DNA of 13,931 nt from an uncultured Pseudomonas sp. (lineage in GTDB: Bacteria > Pseudomonadota > Gammaproteobacteria > Pseudomonadales > Pseudomonadaceae). The notes under the pieces are model-generated. The model did not search any database. It was not told where the DNA came from and worked only from the letters and a program-made list of their open reading frames with translations. The stretch lies in contig CAMPJN010000059.1 of assembly GCA_946886875.1 (NCBI GenBank), positions 1 to 13,931 of the forward strand, read 5' to 3'. The position numbers and the translations under genes are program-made. Below are positions 7,601-13,250 of this stretch, one piece after another. Position 1 is the first letter of the stretch, and every line of letters begins with the position of its first letter.

Positions 7601-10150
7601 GAGGGCTTCCAAGAGTTTGCTGGCCTCACTGATAAAGGCTTTGACCTGGCCATATACCTGCTCGCTGTTCACCACCTGCGCAGACAACCGGCTAAATGGA
7701 TGAGCCGCAAAATAGGCCACACCAAACCGCTCGCGCAGCATGGCGTACAGGCGTTCGCTGAGCTCGCGTTTGGCCTGCCAAACCGCCCAGCTCGGCAAGC
7801 GTTCACGAACCTCTGCGCCCACCTCGTGGGTCGGTGCTGGCAGCTCGATCAACCGCTGCACCAGTTGCCGCACGCTGCTGGCCAGTGCTGCAGGCACGGC
7901 CGCCATGGCCTGGTCGAAACGTTCAATCTTCTGCAAGTGCGTGCTCATGCGCTGCAGCGCCTGGGTGCGGCGCGCCATGCTGGCGTCCCACACTTGTGGC
8001 TTGGCCACCCAGGCCTCATAGCATTCTCGCAGGTTGCTGACGAAAGCCTTTTTGTCGGTTTGCGAGTCGTGAATCAGGCAGCAAAGCTCATCCAGACCAC
8101 TCTGTTGCAAACGGTGAAATACCACATCCAGCGCCGCACGTTTTTCGCAGACAAACAACACCCGCAAGCCTTGCCCGGCGTAGTCGGCAATCAGGTTGGT
8201 GATAGTCTGCGATTTGCCGGTGCCGGGCGGCCCTTGAATGATGAAATTGCGTCCGGTGCGCGCCAGGCTGACGGCGGCGTTTTGCGTGGCGTCGCCGGGC
8301 ACTACGTTCCACTGCTCGGGCAGGGGGATAGCAGGTGGCGCGTCCACGTCCACTTCGCGGGGCTCAATGGAAAACATCCGATCAAAACCGGCGTTGGCGG
8401 CAGGCTCATCAATCAGCTGGGCGTAGTCGCGTACCAGGGACATTTTCTTGTAGTTGAAGTTGGCCAAGGTCACTTGGGTCAGGTCGATGTCCCAGGCGTA
8501 CTGGTGCCCTTGGTCTTCAGGCAGGTGGTAGGTTTTGCTTTGCTTGCTGTTTTCTTCGGCCACGGCATGACGCTGGTTCAGGCTGGCGTCCGGCAGCGCA
8601 CCCACGGCACCGCGTAGCGGCGAGGCGGTGGGCCTCACCCATTTATGGAACAGCGCCAGTCCCAAGGGGCGGTAGTCGTCGCGCTCGTAGCTGAAGTCCG
8701 GGCGCCCGGCAATGGCTGATGTGCGTTGGTAGCCGCGTTTGCGCTGGAACTGTTGCAGGCGCTGCACGGCCTTCTGGTGGATCAATTCGATGGCAGGTTT
8801 GCTTTGCAGACGAACTTCCACACCGGGTTCGGTTTGGCGAATCTGCCTAGTGATATCGGCATGTACTTCGGCCAGCGAGGTGCTGCTCAGGTCGATGGTT
8901 TCCGGCAGCTGAATGTCATACAGCTGGCGCAGTTGGTGGCGCAGCACAGGGTTGAATTCCGCCTGGCCTTCGTCGCACTGCAACACGTACTGGTCGCGCA
9001 CACCTTTTTTCTTCACCAGCTCAACCGGCAGCCACAGCAGCGGCGAGAGAATGCGTTCTTCTGGCGTTTCCTTGAGGTTGTGCCAGCGCATAAACGCCAC
9101 CACCAAGCGCAGGTTGCTAAAACCAAACTCGGAACGGTCGCGGCGGGTTTCCTGAATCAGTTTGTCCAGCGATGCCGGCAGGTACGGCTGGTCATCGAAG
9201 CGCAGCCACTTCTGCAGGCTGAGTGGTTTGCCGCTCAGCACCTGCTCGGCAAAACTGCCGCCCCAGGTACACAGCTCATTGGCCTGGATACTCTCGACGT
9301 GCATCACCAGCGGCACGCTGGCGATGGTCAGATTGACGTTGGCTTGGGTGGGGCGGAAATGCAGCAGGCGGTTGCGCCGTGACAAATCAAACAGCCGGTC
9401 ACGCAAATGCTCCAGCACGGCGGTGCGCCGCGAGCCGGGGCCCTTGGCGTCGGCCAGCACGCGCTCTACATCCAGCCCGGCTGGCTGATCGCGCCAGTGC
9501 TCCAGGCGTTGAATAATCGACGGCAGGTCGGTGGCGCGCTGATGGCGATTCAGCTCGGTCATTTCAACAATTACGCTGGCCAACACCGGATTCAAGCGGG
9601 CGGCGAGCTGAAACAGGTTGCGACGATGGTCGGCAAACTGATGCACGTCCTCGGCGTCTTTGAAGTTCAGGCCCAAGGCCAGACAGGCCATCATCTGACC
9701 AAGTTGGAAGATATCGCTGATCTGATCATGGTGGCCGATCAGCAATTCCCAGGAGGTAAAGCCCGGCACAAACACTGGTTTTTCAATGGGGGTGAGCGGG
9801 TCGTCCTGCACCTGCAGGTTGTCCACCGCCACACCACGCTCAGAGTCGCGGGTCACCCGCACCTCGCCAATGATATTCAGCGCTGAACCCTGAGCAGGTT
9901 GCACGGCACGCAGCCGAGCCGACGCTTGGCTCGCCGCCTGGCCGCCGGGGGCCAACAACTGCAGCGCACCGTTCGGCCCTTGCACCACGCTGCTGGCGTC
10001 TAACGGCACCACCAGGTCGTAGGCATGCAACTGCGCCACTTGGCGTAGCAGCGGCAGCATCAGAAACAGCACATCGTCGATGGGCCGCGGGGTGTCGGGC
10101 TGCGCCGCAAGCAATTGCGCGAAGGTCTGGCTTGGGGTCAGGTCGTTCAT
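4685..10150 (-). CDS. Giant defence-type protein: degenerate kinase lobe, DUF4011, SF1 helicase, Vsr-like nuclease, WGR
   Basis: The 1821-aa protein has these domains in order. Residues about 35-220 resemble a protein-kinase C-lobe without catalytic residues. The DUF4011 region starts near 245 (DLSRRNRLLHF at 255-265). The SF1 helicase of the Dna2/NAM7 (COG1112) type has Walker A GPPGTGKS 640-647, Walker B VVIFDEASQ 1266-1274, GDEMQLPPSSFF 1294-1305, WHYRSRHE 1349-1356, VQGDERDIILLS 1501-1512 and LNVIFSRARQRM 1539-1550. A roughly 620-residue, mostly helical insertion separates motifs I and II. A Vsr-like MTES_1575 endonuclease occupies about 1605-1710 (candidate acidic residues D1641, D1659; FGWKV at 1683-1687). 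A WGR domain lies at about 1745-1810 (FWKIG, then FGRMGSKGQT). It probably senses and degrades foreign nucleic acid. The core matches the Hhe-type DUF4011-helicase-Vsr defence architecture. The start has GGGAGG nine bases upstream and overlaps the peptidase stop as ATGA. Confidence 0.95.
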   Translation of the reverse strand: MNDLTPSQTFAQLLAAQPDTPRPIDDVLFLMLPLLRQVAQLHAYDLVVPLDASSVVQGPNGALQLLAPGGQAASQASARLRAVQPAQGSALNIIGEVRVTRDSERGVAVDNLQVQDDPLTPIEKPVFVPGFTSWELLIGHHDQISDIFQLGQMMACLALGLNFKDAEDVHQFADHRRNLFQLAARLNPVLASVIVEMTELNRHQRATDLPSIIQRLEHWRDQPAGLDVERVLADAKGPGSRRTAVLEHLRDRLFDLSRRNRLLHFRPTQANVNLTIASVPLVMHVESIQANELCTWGGSFAEQVLSGKPLSLQKWLRFDDQPYLPASLDKLIQETRRDRSEFGFSNLRLVVAFMRWHNLKETPEERILSPLLWLPVELVKKKGVRDQYVLQCDEGQAEFNPVLRHQLRQLYDIQLPETIDLSSTSLAEVHADITRQIRQTEPGVEVRLQSKPAIELIHQKAVQRLQQFQRKRGYQRTSAIAGRPDFSYERDDYRPLGLALFHKWVRPTASPLRGAVGALPDASLNQRHAVAEENSKQSKTYHLPEDQGHQYAWDIDLTQVTLANFNYKKMSLVRDYAQLIDEPAANAGFDRMFSIEPREVDVDAPPAIPLPEQWNVVPGDATQNAAVSLARTGRNFIIQGPPGTGKSQTITNLIADYAGQGLRVLFVCEKRAALDVVFHRLQQSGLDELCCLIHDSQTDKKAFVSNLRECYEAWVAKPQVWDASMARRTQALQRMSTHLQKIERFDQAMAAVPAALASSVRQLVQRLIELPAPTHEVGAEVRERLPSWAVWQAKRELSERLYAMLRERFGVAYFAAHPFSRLSAQVVNSEQVYGQVKAFISEASKLLEALEASLEQPTSLLTGDTSVADGQTLSRAVRHVLDFNLAAHLDLLDEHSSAARALAEQRKALHSLNQQYQDSLQGTLHWRDKLSPQDTQAAQELDAKLGDSVLRWFNPSWWRLRGEMRKRYDFSKHAVQPQHRSLLQSLAAEHTAQAALLAADKAMATQYGVSDSSQFIQALESVAYTANASPVLRLWLQRLEGASDAARQSKDAARAAEVFAALETQLLSTLGPVNLSLNALGEFLRDLQEDLEDLPDCVPLLRELHNSDAAYVAALQNHKLSLLELEALIAGEALTRLYRNDPELAKFDERELTTAVSQVSSAERDILQLNAKVIDATLHRNFLERVKKSALSATQLDEEGKLFKKNYAKGRRELEHEFGKSMRYRAIRELASGDTGLVINDLKPIWLMSPLSVSDTLPLQPDLFDVVIFDEASQIPSEEAIPALSRAQQVIVVGDEMQLPPSSFFATSGDEEDDQVLATEDGELVAINLDADSLLSQAARNLPATLLAWHYRSRHEALISFSNAAFYDGRLITIPDRQINQSADSPAALDANDPQAPQHASDALLASPISFIKVANGVYENRCNLAEARVIAGTVRELLNRETGLSIGIVAFSEAQQTEIETALESLAAEDTQFATLLEREYLREDNGQFNGLFVKNLENVQGDERDIILLSICYAPGPTGKMLMNFGPINQRGGEKRLNVIFSRARQRMAIVTSIHADAITNTHNDGASALKAFLQFAEASSRGESVRAQSILSTLNPGAQRSFTTAAPYDALRTALANALRAKGHVVHEHVGSSQFRCDLAIVDEAASAYRLGIQLDSSRDGSAVEVRERYVFQPTVLRSFGWKVIDVPGKQWLADPAGLLARIEAALNNDSPALVEPEAVVEEIASVHIPEPEVSPIAADLQEFRFEQGGSAKFWKIGVMGDELTVTFGRMGSKGQTLIKNFDSNAKAEREARKLIDEKVRKGYVCVVGVEAAGLMTR

Positions 10151-11340
10151 TGGCTGAGACCTCCCGCCGCACGGCTGGTCAGGTTGGTCAACTCACGTTT
10201 TCCCAGCTTGATGTCGCGTTTAAGAATCTTAAAAAAGCCCTCCTGGCTGCCCAGCGTGTGGGCAATGCGCGCGGCCTGCTCCAGCGCCGGTTCGCGCAAA
10301 TCCTCATCGGCCAAGGCCAGATCCAACAGCACGTAATGCAGGTACTCCTGCACACTGTCGTCGAGGTGTTCGATGGTCAGGGTGGCTAAATCCACCGGGG
10401 GAAAGTCGGCTTGCCAGTCCGGGAAAAACTGCTGCGCCTGGGTGGTGACCTTTTCTGAATGCAGCTCGGGGCGTTGCAGGTAGCGGGCGATAAACCCGCG
10501 GGTGATGGTGGTCAGTGCCACTTGGCCGGGAAGATCCAGGCTGGCCAGGCTTAGCGGGCCGCGCAATCGGCGCTCCAGCCAGCTGTCCAGCTGCGGGTCT
10601 TGGCGCCACCACATATCAATGGCCTGGGAGCGCAGAAACGACTCGGGGTGCGAGGTGCCTTGGGACAGTTGCCCGGCCTTTTCATCCAGCTCCAACGCCT
10701 GTTGCAGATAGGCCTCGGCGTTAACCTCGGCGATACCCGTGTGTACCTTCACCAGCATGGCGATCGCCACGGCTGAAGACTGCGCCGCCAGCGCGGCGCC
10801 ACGGTCGGCATACAGCTCGACATGCAGGCCATACAACCGCGCGCTCTCGGCGTAGCTGGTGCTGCTGATGTGGGCTGATGCGCTGTGATTCAGCACGCGG
10901 TCGGCAACGAGGTAATCGCCGTCATGGGACGACCATAAGCAGTAGTGCGCCAGCTCATGGCCCAACAAAGCAAGCAGCTCATTCTCCTGTAGGCGTTCAA
11001 GCACCGGACCCTGCAGCACCACGTGCACCTCTCCCGGCAGGTAGAACAGCGTGGCGTTCATGCTTTGACCGTTGGCCTGGTACACAGTAATGGGGGAGTC
11101 GATTTGCAGGCGCTGCAGCGCTTGCTCGCACAGGGCATACACCTGCGGATGGGTGGCGTGCGTTAGGCGGTAGGTGTCGCGCAACAGCTGGGCGCGGACC
11201 TCATTGCTGTGCTGTTCCTGCACACTGAGCGACGAAGCCCAGGCCCACACCTCAGGCTCCATGCTCTTTAGGTATGCCACCAAATCGCGTTGGTAAGGCA
11301 GTGGGGTCAGACCATCGATTTCCCGCAGTACTGCATTCAT
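10147..11340 (-). CDS. M48-type zinc metallopeptidase coupled to the helicase gene
   Basis: This is a 397-aa protein from the ATG at 11340. AGGGAAG lies eight bases upstream, whereas the in-frame GTG at 11373 has no such site. The motif HELAH (H128, E129, H132) and a downstream HVELYADR (E175, D179) give the HExxH plus ExxAD zinc-site pattern of M48 peptidases. Unlike HtpX or Ste24 members, no membrane helix or signal peptide is evident, so it is probably cytoplasmic. The remainder (about 190-397) is helical, rich in Leu and Ala, with no recognised domain. Its TGA overlaps the ATG of the helicase gene, so the two are translationally coupled and very likely made as a pair. It may cleave a host target or the helicase partner when the system is triggered. 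Peptidase family is well supported; a defence role is inference from context. Confidence 0.87.
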   Translation of the reverse strand: MNAVLREIDGLTPLPYQRDLVAYLKSMEPEVWAWASSLSVQEQHSNEVRAQLLRDTYRLTHATHPQVYALCEQALQRLQIDSPITVYQANGQSMNATLFYLPGEVHVVLQGPVLERLQENELLALLGHELAHYCLWSSHDGDYLVADRVLNHSASAHISSTSYAESARLYGLHVELYADRGAALAAQSSAVAIAMLVKVHTGIAEVNAEAYLQQALELDEKAGQLSQGTSHPESFLRSQAIDMWWRQDPQLDSWLERRLRGPLSLASLDLPGQVALTTITRGFIARYLQRPELHSEKVTTQAQQFFPDWQADFPPVDLATLTIEHLDDSVQEYLHYVLLDLALADEDLREPALEQAARIAHTLGSQEGFFKILKRDIKLGKRELTNLTSRAAGGLSQ

Positions 11341-11348
11341 GCTGTTTA

Positions 11349-11355
11349 CTTCCCT
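11349..11355 (-). promoter_or_regulatory. Ribosome binding site of the metallopeptidase gene
   Basis: On the minus strand AGGGAAG ends eight bases before the ATG at 11340. It favours that start over the upstream in-frame GTG at 11373. Confidence 0.55.
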
Positions 11356-11402
11356 GTCGGGGTGAGGGAGCACGACTAGGCCCCTCCCAAATGTGTCTTA
11401 GC

Positions 11403-11413
11403 CTAATGATTAG
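11403..11413. promoter_or_regulatory. Palindrome in the AT-rich leader of the peptidase-helicase pair (possible operator)
   Basis: CTAATGATTAG is a perfect inverted repeat (CTAAT/ATTAG around one base) about 63 bases upstream of the peptidase start, in the most AT-rich part of the spacer. On the minus strand the surrounding sequence TTAACTAATCATTAGGCTAA could include -10-like elements, but no convincing paired -35 was found. It could bind a regulator; no regulator gene is present nearby. Confidence 0.3.
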
Positions 11414-11549
11414 TTAATGACGGCACCAGTGTGTTGGTCGACTACCTGTCGCAGTCGATAGCAGTCGGATGTGGCTATTTGGGTCACCACTAAACTTTCT
11501 CGACGAGTCCGTCAGTCGATAGGGGAAGATCATCCTAAGCGCAACCTCT

Positions 11550-11579
11550 GCTTTTGGCCGATTGTTGCCTGTCGCGACC
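11550..11579 (+). repeat. Short intergenic repeat, copy C (unbroken)
   Basis: GCTTTTGGCCGA, five bases, then GCCTGTCGCGACC. This lines up base for base in spacing with the copy split by the insertion sequence (2873-2884 joined to 4497-4514), where the last block is GCCTGTCACGACC. It serves as the reference for reconstructing that empty site. Confidence 0.6.
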
Positions 11580-11660
11580 AGCCAATATGGGGCGTTTTTT
11601 GCGATTGCTGCGGCGTTTTTCGAGCAGGGTTATCTCAAGCGAATATCCACGAGTCGAGCG

Positions 11661-11936
11661 TTAGATCGGCATCTCTCGGTCATTTCCTAATCGCTTCCAG
11701 ATCAATTGAGCGGTGAGGCGATAGTAGTACCGGCTGGCGTCGGAATGGTCTTTCAGGTGCTGAGTGAAAAACCAGCGCACATGCTTGAGCTGCCAGGTCC
11801 AGGGATTGTCGCGTTGCCATCGCTGTTGAATGGCCGCTTGCATGATTCGGGCTTGGCGTAGGTGGCGTTGCTGCGTGACCTTCGAACCGGTCAGCACGCC
11901 GCTCAGGAACAGCGCCATGTCGAAAGGCTTGGTCAC
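11661..11936 (-). CDS. Unrecognised 91-aa basic protein coupled to the recombinase
   Basis: A small protein beginning at GTG 11936, whose start overlaps the TGA of the recombinase as GTGA. GGAGG at 11943-11947 lies six bases upstream, which makes the unusual GTG start convincing. It is basic and rich in aromatic residues (NPWTWQLKHVRWFFTQHLKDH at about 44-64, then SRYYYRLTAQLIWKRLG), with no membrane segment. No family is identified. Similar small genes are expected directly behind recombinases of this kind on Pseudomonas islands, and a role as recombination accessory (directionality or DNA-bending factor) is possible, but this is inference from coupling and charge. It is the last gene of the module. 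Confidence 0.75.
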   Translation of the reverse strand: MTKPFDMALFLSGVLTGSKVTQQRHLRQARIMQAAIQQRWQRDNPWTWQLKHVRWFFTQHLKDHSDASRYYYRLTAQLIWKRLGNDREMPI

Positions 11937-12913
11937 GCCCGACCTCCAATGTAGGCCGAAACCACATCGATCCGGTTATGCCCGAGCTCAAGGCTGATCT
12001 GTTGCCGCGCCTGTTGATCAAGGTCACGGTCAAGGCGATAGCAGTGGCCGCCATTGACGGGTGCGGCGTGGCCCGTGAGTTGTTGGTAACGCTCGCAAGC
12101 GTAGGACGCTCGCAGTTCATGAAAGCCCTTCAGCCCCAGTTCATGCAGCGTTTCGCGGGCGGGTCGCACAGTCTGTTGCAGGAACGCGGCGTAGCTTTCG
12201 CCTCGGGCCAGCAGGTTGCGGCTGCCGGCCGGCGCCGCATGACGAGCCGACTGCAGCGCCGTTTTCACTTCTTTATTGGCAGTGATCCAGCGCGGTGCCG
12301 AAGCCCCTGAGCGGCCGCCCTTGGTGCCGTCCTGGATGTTGATGCGGCCTAAGCGTTCGGCTTCGCGCTGCAAGCGGGGCAGGTCGGCCAGGATCGCTTC
12401 GCGCAGGCGCATGCCGGTTGCTCGGGTCAACAGCACAATCGCGGCCACCCGCTCGTGGTGCTGCTCGCCGAGCCGCTCAAGCACTCGCTGCAGCTGTTGG
12501 CGGTCTTGGCCGTCCGGTGCGCGGGTGCGCACGCTCGAGCGCTGCAGTCCTAACGCCTGGCTCGGACTGGCAATCTTCACGTCCTGATCACCGCGCAGCG
12601 CCGCGAGGGTGCGGTTGACGCTGCTCAGGCGGTTCTGCGCGGTTGCGATGCAGAGTTCCCCTTGCTCGATCTGCTGGCGCAGGTAAGCGGCGTAGGCTTG
12701 CAGCGTTTGTCGATCGATCTTGCGCGCATCGTTGTAACCGGGGCCGTCCGCTGACCGACACCAGCGCACGAACGCTTGCCAGCGATCGCTATGCGCTTTG
12801 ACCGTGGCGAAGTGGCCGCCGGCAAACAGATCCTTGAGCGCTTGTGGGCCGGCGTAGCTCAGCTGGCGGCCGTAGCCGAAGTTGCGGCCATCACGCCGAC
12901 CGACCAAGGCCAT
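11933..12913 (-). CDS. Tyrosine recombinase (integrase domain-containing protein of genomic-island type)
   Basis: A 326-aa site-specific recombinase. The N-terminal half (about 20-110) is a SAM-like core-binding domain (FATVKAHSDRWQAFVRWC, then DRQTLQAYAAYLRQQ). The catalytic domain keeps every expected residue: R169 in TGMRLREA, K198 in DGTKGG, H265 and R268 in FHELRASY, H312 in LGHNRIDVVSAY, and nucleophile Y321 five residues from the C-terminus. It resembles the Phage_int_SAM_2/Integrase_1 group found on proteobacterial integrative elements. It would catalyse integration or excision, or resolve element forms. The start is taken as ATG 12913, with GGTGA five bases upstream; ATG 12919 and GTG 12922 are alternatives. 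It overlaps the upstream 119-aa gene by 23 bases and the downstream gene by four, so the module is one transcript. It appears intact. Confidence 0.92.
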   Translation of the reverse strand: MALVGRRDGRNFGYGRQLSYAGPQALKDLFAGGHFATVKAHSDRWQAFVRWCRSADGPGYNDARKIDRQTLQAYAAYLRQQIEQGELCIATAQNRLSSVNRTLAALRGDQDVKIASPSQALGLQRSSVRTRAPDGQDRQQLQRVLERLGEQHHERVAAIVLLTRATGMRLREAILADLPRLQREAERLGRINIQDGTKGGRSGASAPRWITANKEVKTALQSARHAAPAGSRNLLARGESYAAFLQQTVRPARETLHELGLKGFHELRASYACERYQQLTGHAAPVNGGHCYRLDRDLDQQARQQISLELGHNRIDVVSAYIGGRA

Positions 12914-13250
12914 GGTCATCACCGTTTTCGTGTGTTTGCAGAAAAAGCAGCAGGGCTTTCCAGTGGGGGCTGAGTCTGTCCAACTGCTGCCAGTGTGTCG
13001 GGCGGATCAGCAGGGCGTTCGCCTGGTGTTGCAGGTACGCGCCTTGCTCACGCAATTGCGCGATCAGCAGGGCGATGTCGGCTGGCTCCAACGGCGGTGT
13101 GGCGACGGCGGTGACAGTGGCGACAACCCGCGTCGTTTCTGGCCTGGCACGGGGCGACAGGGTGGCGACGGAGGCGGCGACAGGCCGCCATTCCGGCTGC
13201 GCTCGATGTTGCGCCTGGTAGCGGCGCACCGCGTCATTGAGGCGGAACAT
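12891..13250 (-). CDS. Unrecognised 119-aa protein between YfjI-like gene and recombinase
   Basis: It starts at ATG 13250, inside the end of the YfjI-like gene (17-base overlap), and ends inside the start of the recombinase. An in-frame ATG at 13274 is an alternative start; neither has a strong ribosome site, consistent with coupled translation. Residues about 1-55 are basic, Ala/Val/Arg/Thr-rich and probably disordered. Residues about 55-108 (LEPADIALLIAQLREQGAYLQHQANALLIRPTHWQQLDRLSPHWKALLLFLQ) look like a compact helical domain. No family is identified. Overlaps on both sides and the sensible domain layout support a real gene; its role is unknown. Confidence 0.65.
   Translation of the reverse strand: MFRLNDAVRRYQAQHRAQPEWRPVAASVATLSPRARPETTRVVATVTAVATPPLEPADIALLIAQLREQGAYLQHQANALLIRPTHWQQLDRLSPHWKALLLFLQTHENGDDHGLGRSA

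Larger units (their letters stand above)
11374..11660. other. Intergenic spacer between the peptidase-helicase pair and the recombinase module
   Basis: No gene, tRNA or other recognised RNA is seen in this stretch of nearly 300 bases. It holds the leader of the peptidase gene with the CTAATGATTAG palindrome, a 9-bp direct repeat CAGTCGATA (11452-11460 and 11513-11521), a copy of the Pseudomonas-type repeat (11550-11579), and two GGCGTTTTT-like runs (about 11591-11600 and 11608-11617). Pieces such as TCGATAGCAGTCGG also resemble fragments of Pseudomonas intergenic repeats. The minus-strand recombinase module ends at its right edge, yet no clear terminator hairpin with a T tract was found. Confidence 0.6.

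Noticed and set aside
7133..8617. Long plus-strand open frame opposite the helicase gene (and similar ones at 6086-6952 and 8726-9382)
   Set aside because: These are antisense shadows of GC-rich coding sequence; the minus-strand frame has clear helicase motifs over the whole span and the shadows resemble no family.
11496..11521. Hammerhead-ribozyme-like string (CTCGACGAGTCCGTCAG) in the spacer
   Set aside because: On the minus strand it reads CUGACGG...GAGAAA; the required CUGANGA core, properly paired stems and cleavage triplet are absent.
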